DNA of 64,000 nucleotides from Streptacidiphilus sp. ASG 303 (GTDB taxonomy: Bacteria > Actinomycetota > Actinomycetes > Streptomycetales > Streptomycetaceae), in contig NZ_JAJLRA010000010.1 in NCBI RefSeq assembly GCF_020991365.1, positions 1 to 64,000 of the forward strand, in the 5' to 3' direction. The notes below the pieces were generated by a model. That model worked only from the letters and a program-made list of their open reading frames with translations, had not been told where the DNA came from and searched no databases. Of this stretch, positions 1 through 8,517 are shown piece after piece. Both the position numbers and the translations under genes were made by a program. Positions within the stretch are counted from its first letter, which is position 1, and each line of letters starts with the position of its first letter.

Positions 1-150
1 GCGCACAGCGTCCTCGCTGCTGTGTATCTTCAAAGGAACCCAGAGGGTTCAAATATCTGGCGTTGACTTTTGGCACGCTGTTGAGTTCTCAAGGAACGGA
101 CGCTTCCTTCGCGGCCCCTGCGGGCCCTTCCGGGCGCTTCGTTCTTCCGT
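1..150 (-). promoter_or_regulatory. Leader of a leftward rRNA operon (16S gene just outside window)
   Basis: Read on the minus strand, this stretch carries the phrase CCTTGAGAACTCAACAGCG followed by GTGCCAAAAGTCAACGCCAGA and, near position 1-35, a block ending in AGCGAGGACGCTGTG. These are the conserved antiterminator/processing leader elements found upstream of 16S rRNA in streptomycetes (recognised from memory). A small palindrome (GAACCC-TCT-GGGTTC, 36-50) could form a processing stem. The mature 16S 5' end is expected roughly 100 bases or more to the left of position 1, so no rRNA gene itself is in the window. Confidence 0.82.
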
Positions 151-360
151 GTCTCCAGCTTATCAGACCCGCGAACTGCTTCTGCGTTTCCGATTTCCCG
201 CCGGAGTGGGATCCGCTTTCGGCGGCGTCCACCACTTTACTGGTTTCTGCGCTTTCTTCCGAATCGGCCCCGGAGGGCCGTCCGGGCCACCGGATCCATG
301 CGGAACCAGCGACATCTCCGTCGGCGGAGACATGAACGTACCTCCTGTCCGACAGTGAGG
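151..360 (-). promoter_or_regulatory. Probable rRNA promoter region
   Basis: Upstream (on the minus strand) of the rrn leader the composition becomes more AT-rich than the coding surroundings. A -10-like TAAGCT (plus-strand positions 157-162, in the context TCTGATAAGCTGGAGACACGG) resembles the position and context of streptomycete rrn start sites. A second TAAAGT-like box lies at about 235-240. No good TTGACA-like -35 could be assigned, so the number and position of start points are uncertain. Confidence 0.45.
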
Positions 361-468
361 CAAATCGGCGGCGGCCGTGGTCATCCGTTCGGCGCGCACC
401 CCGGGGGCCGAACGTGTGGCGAGGGGAGGCACTCCCTGCGGACTGCGCGCATCCGCACAGGTCACAGA

Positions 469-480
469 GGTGGTCTGGAG
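469..480 (+). promoter_or_regulatory. Possible DasR (dre) half-site upstream of crr
   Basis: GGTGGTCTGGAG matches one arm of the dre consensus (TGGTCTAGACCA) used by DasR to control PTS and aminosugar genes in streptomycetes. The other arm is poor. It lies about 130 bases before crr, which is a DasR target in other species. Weak sequence evidence. Confidence 0.22.
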
Positions 481-610
481 GGGTTCGAAAAGGACGGGGG
501 GCGGGCGGTCGTGCGTGGGATCGCTGACGCAGACCCGGTTTGCCATGATTGGTCACGATCTCCGCGGCCCGCCGCGCGAGGTCGCACCCCGCCCCGCAGG
601 AGGCAGCACC

Positions 611-1060
611 ATGACGACCGTGACGTCACCGCTGGCAGGGCGTGCCGTCGGGCTGGCGGCCGTTCCCGATCCGGTGTTCGCCGAGGCCCTGGTGGGGCCG
701 GGCACGGCCGTCGACCCCGTGCGCCGCGCCGGGGCGGCCGTGGCTCCGGTGTCCGGTGTCGTCGTGTCGGTGCATCCGCACGCGTTCGTGGTGCGGGACG
801 AGGAGGGCCACTGCGTCCTGACCCACCTGGGCATCGGCACCGTGCACCTGGGCGGCGAGGGGTTCGAGGTGCTGGTGGTCAGGGGCGAGCCGGTGGAGCG
901 GGGCCGGCCGGTCGTGCGGTGGGACCCGGTGCGGGTGGAGGAGACGGGCCGGTCCCCGGTCTGCCCGGTCGTGGCGCTGGAGGCGGCGGCGGAGCACCTG
1001 GCGCACGTCGTCGTGGAGGGCCTCGTGGAGAGCGGGGGCGGCCTGTTCACCTGGGACTGA
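611..1060 (+). CDS. crr: PTS glucose-type EIIA component
   Basis: 149-residue stand-alone EIIA-Glc domain. It accepts phosphate from HPr and passes it to a membrane EIIBC permease, acting in the cytosol. Visible family signatures are the glycine-rich P-V-S-G-V strand (residues 46-50), the first active-site histidine in HPHAF (H57) and the phospho-accepting histidine in THLGIGTVHL (H72). Start ATG at 611 follows GCAGGAGGC. It lies 167 bases upstream of ptsI in the same direction, as in the streptomycete crr-ptsI locus, with a short tandem repeat between them. ptsH is not in this window, which fits streptomycetes, where ptsH is elsewhere. Substrate cannot be told from the IIA alone. Confidence 0.93.
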   Translation: MTTVTSPLAGRAVGLAAVPDPVFAEALVGPGTAVDPVRRAGAAVAPVSGVVVSVHPHAFVVRDEEGHCVLTHLGIGTVHLGGEGFEVLVVRGEPVERGRPVVRWDPVRVEETGRSPVCPVVALEAAAEHLAHVVVEGLVESGGGLFTWD

Positions 1061-1094
1061 GAAGGTACGGGCGCCGCGCGGACGGGACCGGGCG

Positions 1095-1136
1095 GACGGG
1101 ACTGCACGGACGGGACTGCACGGACGGGACTGCACG
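1095..1136. repeat. 14-bp tandem repeat, three perfect copies
   Basis: Unit GACGGGACTGCACG repeated three times without change (1095-1108, 1109-1122, 1123-1136), with degenerate flanking copies, filling the crr-ptsI gap. Read directly from the sequence. It sits in the transcribed spacer and has no obvious function. Confidence 0.9.
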
Positions 1137-1227
1137 GACGGGGCCGGGCGGCCGCGGGCGGCGGTCCGCCCCGGGACGGCGCCGTCGAGGACGGATGCGG
1201 GAGACGGAGCGGGTGGAGACGGACGAT

Positions 1228-2898
1228 ATGGACGAGACTCTGCAGGGCGTGGGGGTCAGCCACGGCGTGGCGATCGGACCGGTGCGGCACATGGGCACGG
1301 CGGCGCTGGAGCCGCCGGAGGAGCGGATCCCGGTCGAGCGGGCGCCGCAGGAGCAGGCCTGGGCCCGGCAGGCCCTGGAGGCGGTGGCGGCGGACCTGCG
1401 GGCCCGCGGCAACCTGGCCGGCGGGGAGGCGCAGGCCGTCCTGGAGGCCCAGGCGCTGATGGCGCTCGACCCGGAGCTGGGCGCGGACGTGCGGCGGCGC
1501 ATCGCGGTGGGCAGCACGGCGGCGCGCGCCGTCCACGACGCGGTGGCCTCCTTCCGCGCGGTGCTGGCGGCGGCCGGGGACTACCTGGCCGGGCGGGTCG
1601 CCGACCTGGACGACGTCCGCGACCGGACGGTGGCCCGGCTGCTGGGCGTCCCCATGCCCGGGGTGCCGGACAGCGACGAGCCGTACGTGCTGGTGGCGCA
1701 CGACCTGGCGCCGGCGGACACGGCGCTGCTGGACCGGACGCTGGTGCTCGGCTTCGTCACCGAGGAGGGCGGCCCGACGAGCCACAGCGCGATCCTGGCG
1801 CGGGCGATGGGCGTGCCGGCGGTGGTGGCGCTCCCGGGGGCGACCTCGTTGGAGGAGGACGTGGTCGTCGCGGTCGACGGCAGCACGGGCGAGGTGGTCG
1901 TGGCGCCGTCGCCGGAGCTCCGGGCGGAGCTGCGGCGGGCGGCGGAGGAGCGGCGGTCCGCGCTGGCGTCCGCCTCGGGGCCGGGACGGACGTCGGACGG
2001 GCACCGCGTGCCGCTGCTCGCCAACATCGGCGGTCCGGCCGATGTCGCGGCGGCGCTGCGGGCGGGGGCGGAGGGCGTGGGGCTGTTCCGCACGGAGTTC
2101 CTGTTCATGGAGGACTCGGAGCGCGCTCCGTCGGAGGACCGGCAGGTCGAGGCGTACCGGGAGGTGCTGGAGGCTTTTCCGGAGGGCCGGGTCGTGGTCC
2201 GGGTGCTGGACGCGGGCGCCGACAAGCCGCTGGGCTTCCTGACGCCGGCGGACGAGCCGAACCCGGCGCTCGGGGTGCGCGGCCTGCGGACGCTGCTGGA
2301 CCACCCGGAGGTGCTGCGGACGCAGTTGCGGGCGCTGGGGCGGGCGGCCGAGGGGCTGCCGGTGCACCTGGAGGTGATGGCGCCGATGGTGGCGGACCGG
2401 GTCGACGCGCGGGCGTTCGCGGAGGCGTGCCGGTCGGTGGGGCTGCGGGCCGCGTGCGGGGCGATGGTGGAGGTGCCGGCGGCGGCGCTGCGGGCGCGGG
2501 CGGTGCTGCAGGAGGTGGAGTTCCTGTCGCTGGGCACCAACGACCTGGCGCAGTACGCGTTCGCCGCGGACCGGCAGGTGGGGGCGGTCGCCCGGCTGCA
2601 GGACCCGTGGCAGCCGGCGCTGCTGGACCTGGTGGCGGCGGCCGCGGGCGCGGCGCGGGAGACCGGGCAGGGGTGCGGGGTGTGCGGGGAGGCGGCGGCC
2701 GATCCGGCGCTGGCGTGCGTGCTGGTGGGACTGGGGGTGACGAGCCTGTCGATGGGGCCGGCGGCGATCCCGTACGTGCGGTCGGCGCTGGCCCGGCACA
2801 CGCTGGCGCAGTGCGGGCGGGCGGCGGCCGCGGCGCGGGCGGCGGACACGGCCGAGGAGGCGCGGGCGGCGGCGCACCAGGTGCTGTCCGGGGAGTGA
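1228..2898 (+). CDS. ptsI: Phosphoenolpyruvate-protein phosphotransferase (PTS enzyme I)
   Basis: 556-residue enzyme I, the entry enzyme of the PTS: it autophosphorylates from PEP and phosphorylates HPr. The N-terminal HPr-binding region is followed by the swivelling phosphohistidine domain with GGPTSHSAIL (phospho-acceptor H186). The C-terminal PEP-binding barrel shows GLFRTEFLFM, RVLDAGADKPLGF, SLGTNDLAQY and the CGVCGEAA loop with the acid/base Cys. ATG 1228 is preferred because family members begin near GVGVSHGVAIG and GGTGGAG lies upstream; an in-frame ATG at 1195 would add 11 residues. Follows crr. EI made here would also serve DhaM (46.4 kb) through HPr. Confidence 0.95.
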   Translation: MDETLQGVGVSHGVAIGPVRHMGTAALEPPEERIPVERAPQEQAWARQALEAVAADLRARGNLAGGEAQAVLEAQALMALDPELGADVRRRIAVGSTAARAVHDAVASFRAVLAAAGDYLAGRVADLDDVRDRTVARLLGVPMPGVPDSDEPYVLVAHDLAPADTALLDRTLVLGFVTEEGGPTSHSAILARAMGVPAVVALPGATSLEEDVVVAVDGSTGEVVVAPSPELRAELRRAAEERRSALASASGPGRTSDGHRVPLLANIGGPADVAAALRAGAEGVGLFRTEFLFMEDSERAPSEDRQVEAYREVLEAFPEGRVVVRVLDAGADKPLGFLTPADEPNPALGVRGLRTLLDHPEVLRTQLRALGRAAEGLPVHLEVMAPMVADRVDARAFAEACRSVGLRAACGAMVEVPAAALRARAVLQEVEFLSLGTNDLAQYAFAADRQVGAVARLQDPWQPALLDLVAAAAGAARETGQGCGVCGEAAADPALACVLVGLGVTSLSMGPAAIPYVRSALARHTLAQCGRAAAAARAADTAEEARAAAHQVLSGE

Positions 2899-3024
2899 GG
2901 GGCCGGGTGCGCGGGGCGGCCGCCCGCCGGGCAGAGCGGTCAGGCGGGCGGGCAGTCGGTCGGTGAGCCGTTTCAGCGGGGGCTCGATCGGGTGGCGCCC
3001 GAGCAACGCTGGAGGGGTGCAGAA

Positions 3025-3140
3025 CGGACCAGGCTCCCGAACGGTTGAGCGGGGTGTCCGACGCCTCGACCCGCCCACCGGGGAGTCTCGATGGTCCTCT
3101 GTCCTGCAGCACTGGACCTGCCGTATGCGCTTGTCGCGTG
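3025..3140 (+). mobile_element. Solo IS-end fragment, copy A (hairpin plus transposase start)
   Basis: About 115 bases that recur at 4930-5044 with high identity. It contains a long imperfect inverted repeat (3030-3089) directly followed by an ATG (3091) and the first codons of the same transposase ([11 protein letters not shown]). After about 15 codons the similarity ends, so only the leading end of the element remains here. Differences from copy B inside the hairpin often keep pairing through G-U wobble. The rest of 2899-3266 holds no recognisable gene. Confidence 0.65.
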
Positions 3141-3266
3141 GGTGGCCATCCAGCGGGCCCGCCGGCCCCGGCACCGCCGGACCGCGCCGGGCCGGTCGGG
3201 CCGGGGCTCCCTGTCAGCGGGCCGACGGCCGCGGCGCGCCGTCGTCGCCACGATCGCCGCCCGGGG

Positions 3267-4469
3267 TCAGCCGCAGTACAGCAGGCCTGCCTTCTGCTTC
3301 GCGGCCAGGATGCGGTGGACGCTCCGGTCCGCCTTGAGGCGGAAGGCAGGGTTGTGCGCCATGCGGGCCTGGACGGCCTTGGCCATGGCGGGGATCAGGT
3401 TCGGTTCGACGGTGAGGACCTGGTCCCCGCCGGCGTTGAGGAACGCCACGGCGCGGTCAGCGGGGAGGACGGACCTGACCGCCACCGCGTTGCCGAGGTC
3501 GTCGGAGACGACCACGCCTCGGAAGCCCAGGGAGGTGCGGAGCAGTTTCTGGATCACCGCGGAGGAGAAGACGGCCCTGTGCTTCGAGTCGATCCTGCTG
3601 TAGGTCGCCAGCGAGATCATGACGAACGGCGCGCCGGCCTTGATCCCGGAGCGGAACGGCGTGATGCTCGCGCTGCTGCCGGTCGTCACGGAGTCGACCA
3701 CGTTGGCCGTGGTGTCGGTGTTGCCGCGGACGTAGCCGAGTCCGGGGAAGTGCTTGAGCGTGGCCAGCACCTTCGACTGGGCGAAGCCCGCGGCGAAGGC
3801 GCCGCTGTGGGAGGCGACGGTCGTCGCGGTGTGGCCGTACTCGCGGTCGTAGCGGCCGATCGGAGCATTGTTCCTGCCGAGGCTGGACGGTACGACATCG
3901 GTCACGGGCGCGAGGTTCAGGTTCACGCCGGCGGCCTTGAGCTGCTTCGCCCACAGGGCTGCCGAACTGCGCAGCTTCGAGGTGGACCAGCTTCCCTGCA
4001 CGAGTCCGCTGGGGATCGTGGAGAAGCCGGGGCCGGACAGGACCTGGACCTGGCCGCCCTCCTGGTCGGTGGAGACCAACAGGCCCACACGGTGCCCGGC
4101 CACGGTGTCGGCCTTCGCCTGGAGGCCGTCGGCCAGGGACTTGGTCGCCCTGGTGCCGGACTTGCTCCGTCCGGCCAGGAACACCGACCCGACGTGGTAC
4201 TGGCGCAGGACCTGGAGCCGTTTCCGGTCCGGAAGCGAGGCGTTGACGCCCCCCATGAAGAGCTGGCCGACGCGTTGCGGTCCGGTCATTCCCGCAAAGA
4301 CCCGGTCGACGCAGGTGACGGCACGGACACCGGTCACCGGAGCGGGGTTCGCCGGTTCGGCCTGCGCGACGCCGAGGCCGGCTGCGGCCAGTGAGACGGT
4401 CAGCGGCAGGACGGGCCAGAGCCCGCGTTTGCCCCTCGAACCGCGGGAGGACGTTCGCTGCGACGTCAT
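3267..4469 (-). CDS. Secreted glycoside hydrolase family 3 protein
   Basis: 400 residues. A basic N-region and hydrophobic core (about residues 18-36, ending AGLGVAQA) form a signal peptide. The GH3 N-terminal TIM barrel shows STDQEGGQV, the KHFPG motif and VVVSDDLG, whose Asp is the family nucleophile. In bacterial NagZ-type N-acetylglucosaminidases the segment after KHFPG carries an Asp-Ser-His catalytic dyad. Here it reads KHFPGLGYVRGNTDTTANV without that histidine, so the acid/base differs or the enzyme belongs to a divergent actinobacterial subgroup. Likely exported and acting on GlcNAc-containing wall material, but the substrate is inferred. ATG at 4469 follows GGAAGGGG. It lies between two IS-derived scars. 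Confidence 0.82.
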   Translation of the reverse strand: MTSQRTSSRGSRGKRGLWPVLPLTVSLAAAGLGVAQAEPANPAPVTGVRAVTCVDRVFAGMTGPQRVGQLFMGGVNASLPDRKRLQVLRQYHVGSVFLAGRSKSGTRATKSLADGLQAKADTVAGHRVGLLVSTDQEGGQVQVLSGPGFSTIPSGLVQGSWSTSKLRSSAALWAKQLKAAGVNLNLAPVTDVVPSSLGRNNAPIGRYDREYGHTATTVASHSGAFAAGFAQSKVLATLKHFPGLGYVRGNTDTTANVVDSVTTGSSASITPFRSGIKAGAPFVMISLATYSRIDSKHRAVFSSAVIQKLLRTSLGFRGVVVSDDLGNAVAVRSVLPADRAVAFLNAGGDQVLTVEPNLIPAMAKAVQARMAHNPAFRLKADRSVHRILAAKQKAGLLYCG

Positions 4470-4699
4470 GGGAGACCCCTTCCGTTACGCCCGCCACGGG
4501 CCGGGTGGTCCCTGCCCGCTCGCGCACGGCGTCCACGCAGGCATGTTCGCACAGCGAACACAGCTTCGACACCGTGGGGGTTGGCTGCACCGCGCCTGGT
4601 CATGGTCGGACCGTGGAGAGGACTGGCCGCCGGACGCATCGGAGTGCCGACTCTGCGCGGACGGTGGATCGGCTCCCCGAGCAGTGCCCTGTCCTGCCC

Positions 4700-4915
4700 C
4701 GGCCGATCGAGGTCCTGCGTGACCGGGAGGGAAGCTTCGAGCCGCAGATCGCCAAGAAGTGTCAGCGGCGGCTGACCGGCGTCGACGAGACGGTTCTCTC
4801 CCTGTCCGCCCGCGGCCTGACGCACGGCGGCAACTCGGCCCACCTGGCGGAGGTCTGCGGCGCCAGCGTGTCGAAGTCGACGATCTCCACGATCACCGAC
4901 TCCGCGGGCCGCCAG
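4700..4915 (+). pseudogene. IS256/mutator-type transposase fragment
   Basis: One frame reads FEPQIAKKCQRRLTGVDE, then LSARGLTHGGNSAHLAEV, then SKSTISTITD. This is the typical first third of IS256-family transposases just before the catalytic domain. Upstream sequence does not give the N-terminus and downstream it runs straight into the second IS end at 4930, so the gene is a fragment split or replaced by another element. No DDE residues remain. Confidence 0.75.
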
Positions 4916-4929
4916 GACTGGGACAGGAT

Positions 4930-4996
4930 ACGGACGAGGCTCCCGGGCGGTTGAGCGAGGTGTCCGACACCTCGACTCGCCCACCGGGGAGCCTCG
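4930..4996 (+). repeat. IS end with nested hairpin, copy B
   Basis: Inverted repeat GAGGCTCCC (4936-4944) pairs with GGGAGCCTC (4987-4995), and inside it GAGGTGT-CCG-ACACCTC forms a tight stem. The transposase ATG begins two bases beyond the hairpin. It is the same structure as 3030-3089. Such 5' structures in IS elements commonly block read-through translation of the transposase (known for other IS families; inferred here). Confidence 0.6.
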
Positions 4997-5500
4997 ATGG
5001 TCCTCTGTCCTGCAGCACTGGACCTGCCGCATGCGCTCGTGGAGCGGGTGACCATGCTCATCGTCACCCGCGAGGGTGACCGCCGGCGCAAGCTCCGCCC
5101 CTCCCAGCGGGCCCTGGTCGCGCTGGTGCACCTGCGCAGGCACGACACCCTCACGCAGATCGCCGCCGGCTTCGGCATCGGCGTCGGCACCGCCCACGCC
5201 TACGTCCGCTCCGTCACCGGCCTGCCCGCCCGCCGCGCCCCCGGCCTGACCCGCGCCCTGCGCGAAGCGGACGCCGAGGACGTCCTGGTCGACGGCACCC
5301 TCGCCGAGAGCGACCGCCCCGGCCAGGACCTCACCGCCCGCCCGAGGGCGCGGAACCGAGCCCACGCCCGCCTGCGCTGCCCAGTCGAACGCGGCATGGC
5401 CACCGTGAAGAACCGGCGGATGTTCCGCCACGCCCGCTGCGGCCCCAACCGGCTCACGTCAGCAGCCAAGGCCGTCCTCACCCTGGAGAGGCAATGCTGA
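4997..5500 (+). pseudogene. IS5-like transposase with internal deletion
   Basis: Open frame of 167 codons, shorter than the usual 250-280. The first half has a helix-turn-helix segment ([20 protein letters not shown] then [19 protein letters not shown]), typical of the HTH found in front of DDE_Tnp_4 transposases. The second half jumps to the C-terminal end ([16 protein letters not shown]), which contains the last acidic residue of a DDE enzyme. The central catalytic portion after [10 protein letters not shown] is missing, so it should be inactive. Same leader hairpin as the solo copy at 3.0 kb. Confidence 0.7.
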
Positions 5501-5619
5501 AAGTGCTCAGTCGGTCGGGCGGGGCGGCCGGCCCACGGCGGTGCCGGGTCGCGGCGGCGGCCCGGCGGACGGGTGCCCGCCGGGCCGTGCTCGCGGACGC
5601 GGCTGCCCGGCGGGCCGGT

Positions 5620-7671
5620 TCAGGACCGGTCGGCGGCGCGCTCGCGGGCGAGGCGTTCGAAGAAGCGCAGGCTGTCGGGGTTGTCGACGGAGCCGGGGTT
5701 GACGGCCTGGTCGAGGGCCGCGCCGGCGAGCAGCCGCTTGACGGGGACCTCGATGCGCTTGCCGGTGAGGGTGTGCGGGAGGGCGGGGACGGCGACGACC
5801 TCGTCGGGGACGTGCCGTGGCGAGAGCTGCTCGCGCAGGGCGGTGCGGATGCGGCCGCGCAGCGCGTCGTCGAGGACGGCGCCCTCCTCCAGGACGACGA
5901 AGAGCGGCATCCAGTACCCGCCGCCGGGCTCCTCCAGGCCGATGACGAGGGACTCGCGGATCTCGGGGAGGCGGTCGACGACCTCGTAGATGTCGGCGGA
6001 GCCCATGCGGACGCCCTGCCGGTTGAGGGTGGAGTCGGAGCGGCCGTGGATGACGACGGTGTTGCGGGGGGTGACGGTGATCCAGTCGCCGTGGCGCCAG
6101 ACGCCGGGGTAGGTCTCGAAGTAGCTGGCGCGGTAGCGGGCGCCGTCGGGGTCGTTCCAGAAGCCGGTGGGCATGGAGGGCAGCGGGCGGGTGACGACGA
6201 GTTCGCCGACCTGGTCGACGAGGGGCCTCCCGACGGGGTCCCAGGCCTGGACGTCGGCGCCGAGGCAGGGCGCCTGGATCTCGCCGACGTGGACGGGGAG
6301 CGTGGGGACGCCGCCGACGAAGCAGCTGCACACGTCGGTGCCGCCGCTGACCGAGGCGAGCCAGACGTCGCTCTTCACCTCGTCGTAGATCCAGCGGAAG
6401 CCGTCGGGGGGCAGCGGCGAGCCGGTGGTGCCGATGCAGCGGACGGCGGAGAGGTCGAGGTCGCGGCCGGGGTGCAGGCCGGCCTTGCGGCTGGCGACGA
6501 CGTACGCGGCGGAGGTGCCGAGGACGGTGGCGCCGGTGCGGGCGGCCACCTCCCACAGGGCGCCGGTGCCGGGGTGGCCGGGGCTGCCGTCGTAGGTGAC
6601 GACGGTGGAGCCCGTGAGCAGGCCGGCGACGAGGAAGTTCCACATCATCCAGCCGGTGGAGGTGTACCAGAGGAAGCGGTCGCCGGGGCCCAGGTCGAGG
6701 TGGAGTCCGGCCTGCTTGAGGTGCTCGACGAGGATGCCGCCCTGGCTCTGCACGATGGCCTTGGGCAGGCCGGTGGTGCCGGAGGAGTAGAGCACCCACA
6801 GGGGGTGGTCGAAGGGGAGCTGCTCGAAGACCGCGCCGTCCGGTGCCGCGCCGCCGGGGGCGGCCGCGGTGAGGTCGTCCCAGTGCAGGGCGCCCTCGGG
6901 GGCGGGCGTGCCGAGGACGGGGACGTGGACGACGGCGCGCAGGCCGGGGAGTTCGCGGCGCAGCTCGGCGACGGCGGCGGTGCGGTCGTGCTCCTTGCCG
7001 CCGTAGCGGTAGCCGTCGACGGCGAAGAGGACGACGGGGTCGATCTGCCGGAAGCGGTCGAGGACGCTGCGGGCGCCGAAGTCGGGGGCGCAGGAGGTCC
7101 AGACGGCGCCGACGGCGGCGGAGGCGAGGAGGGCGACGACGGCCTGGGGGATGTTGGGCAGGTAGGCGCTGACCCGGTCTCCGGGGCGCACGCCGAGGCG
7201 GCGCAGTTCCGCGGCGAGGGCGGTGACCTGGCGGCGCAGCTCGGCCCAGCTGAGGGGCTGCGGCTCGGCGGTGGTCTCGTCGAGGTGCAGGAGGGCGGGG
7301 GCGTCGGGGTCGGCGTCGGCGTGGCGCAGGGCGTGCTCGGCGTAGTTGAGGCGGGCTCCGGGGAACCAGCGGGCGCCGGGCATGGCGTCGTCGGCGAGGA
7401 CGGCCTCGGGCGGGGTGCTGAAGCGGACGTCGAACCACTGGGTGACGGCGCTCCAGAAGCGCGCCGGGTCCTCGACCGACCAGGCGTGCAGGGCGGCGTA
7501 GCGGGCCGCGGCGTCGGCGTCGTCGACGGCCGGGGCCAGGGGGGTGGCGGGGGCGCCGTGGTGACGGGCGGCCCACTGCTGGAAGGCGGCGATGCGGGTG
7601 GCGGCGGCCCGCTGGGGGTCGGGGCGCCAGAGGGGCGCGGTCGCCGTGTCGTCCTGCGGCGTTGTGCTCAC
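5620..7671 (-). CDS. Acetoacetate-CoA ligase (acetoacetyl-CoA synthetase)
   Basis: 683-residue adenylate-forming enzyme that activates acetoacetate with ATP and CoA in the cytosol. Signatures: N-terminal ACS domain, P-loop LYSSGTTGLPKAIVQSQGG, the GGTDVCSCFVGG turn, GRSDSTLNRQGVRMGSADIY and the C-terminal TLTGKRIEVPVK with the catalytic lysine. The NRQGVRMGSADIY segment is characteristic of the acetoacetyl-CoA group rather than acetyl-CoA synthetases. A GTG start at 7671, preceded by CCGGGAGA, gives MSTTPQDD and fits family length; the frame is open 30 codons further upstream but that part is low-complexity. Monocistronic. Confidence 0.92.
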   Translation of the reverse strand: MSTTPQDDTATAPLWRPDPQRAAATRIAAFQQWAARHHGAPATPLAPAVDDADAAARYAALHAWSVEDPARFWSAVTQWFDVRFSTPPEAVLADDAMPGARWFPGARLNYAEHALRHADADPDAPALLHLDETTAEPQPLSWAELRRQVTALAAELRRLGVRPGDRVSAYLPNIPQAVVALLASAAVGAVWTSCAPDFGARSVLDRFRQIDPVVLFAVDGYRYGGKEHDRTAAVAELRRELPGLRAVVHVPVLGTPAPEGALHWDDLTAAAPGGAAPDGAVFEQLPFDHPLWVLYSSGTTGLPKAIVQSQGGILVEHLKQAGLHLDLGPGDRFLWYTSTGWMMWNFLVAGLLTGSTVVTYDGSPGHPGTGALWEVAARTGATVLGTSAAYVVASRKAGLHPGRDLDLSAVRCIGTTGSPLPPDGFRWIYDEVKSDVWLASVSGGTDVCSCFVGGVPTLPVHVGEIQAPCLGADVQAWDPVGRPLVDQVGELVVTRPLPSMPTGFWNDPDGARYRASYFETYPGVWRHGDWITVTPRNTVVIHGRSDSTLNRQGVRMGSADIYEVVDRLPEIRESLVIGLEEPGGGYWMPLFVVLEEGAVLDDALRGRIRTALREQLSPRHVPDEVVAVPALPHTLTGKRIEVPVKRLLAGAALDQAVNPGSVDNPDSLRFFERLARERAADRS

Positions 7672-7827
7672 GGTGGTGGTCTCCCGGCCGGAGGGTGGGG
7701 CGGGTGCGGTGCTTGTGGCGGCGGCCCGCCCGTGGGGTCCTGACGTGGCTGACCCTGCCATGCGGGCGGTGCCCGCGCCAGAGGGGCCGGGGGCCGCGGC
7801 GGGTGGGCCGCGGCCGGGACCGCCGGG

Positions 7828-8370
7828 TCAGGCGGCCGGGTCGTCGGGGTGGGGCGGGTAGCCGCCGGCGAACCAGGTGCGGGCCGCGCGGGTGTGGAGG
7901 GGGAAGGCCAGGTCGGCGGGGGCGGTGAGGAGGGGCCGGTCGTCGGTCTCGGCGGTGGGCGTGAAGGGGGGCAGGTCGGCTTCCCGGAGGGTCGGGAGGA
8001 GGCCGAAGACGAGGAGGTGGCGTCCCTCGGGGTCGCTGAGGGTGTCGGCGAGGCGGACGGCGGCGGGGTCGGCGCGGATGCCGGTCTCCTCGGCGAGTTC
8101 GCGGACGAGGGCCCGCTGCCAGGTCTCGCCGTGGTCGACGAAGCCGCCGGGGAGCGCGGGCAGGCCGCGGCCGGGCTCGATGGTGCGGCGGACGGCGGTC
8201 AGGGCGGTGGCGCCGTCGGGGGTGCGGACGGGCTGGAGGGCGACGGCGACGGGCAGCGGGTTGCGGTAGGCGGTGGCGCCGCAGGCGGGGCAGGTGCGGG
8301 GCCAGGCGTCGGTGCCGGGGGCGTAGGGGGAGCCGCAGCGGCTGCAGTGGGTGACCTCGTCGGCGGGCAT
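7828..8370 (-). CDS. Nudix hydrolase with N-terminal zinc ribbon (NADH pyrophosphatase-like)
   Basis: 180 residues. Two CxxC pairs (C9/C12 in CSRCG and C27/C30 in CPACG) make a zinc ribbon, followed by a complete Nudix box, GGFVDHGETWQRALVRELAE continuing ETGI (GX5EX7REUXEEXGU intact). This layout recalls NudC-type proteins, but the protein is shorter than NudC (about 260) and resembles the compact actinobacterial form. It hydrolyses a nucleoside diphosphate linked to another moiety; the substrate is not predictable. Start ATG 8370. It is divergent from mmuM over a 147-bp gap containing tandem repeats. Confidence 0.85.
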   Translation of the reverse strand: MPADEVTHCSRCGSPYAPGTDAWPRTCPACGATAYRNPLPVAVALQPVRTPDGATALTAVRRTIEPGRGLPALPGGFVDHGETWQRALVRELAEETGIRADPAAVRLADTLSDPEGRHLLVFGLLPTLREADLPPFTPTAETDDRPLLTAPADLAFPLHTRAARTWFAGGYPPHPDDPAA

Positions 8371-8393
8371 GGGGGGAGCGTACCGGCGGGGGG

Positions 8394-8468
8394 GCGGCCC
8401 GGGCGGGGTGGGGCGGGGGCGGCCCGGGCGGGGTATAGCGGGGGCGGCCCGGACGGGGCACGGCGGGG
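8394..8468. repeat. 25-bp tandem repeat, three near-identical copies
   Basis: Units of 25 bp beginning GCGGCCCGGGCGGGG (8394-8418, 8419-8443, 8444-8468) fill the divergent Nudix/mmuM gap. Only the middle copy has TATAGC, a potential -10 element. Read directly; function unknown. Confidence 0.8.
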
Positions 8469-8517
8469 CGGTCGGGCCCGGGCGGGCCGGTCCGTCCGCC
8501 GGACTACGGTGGGGATC

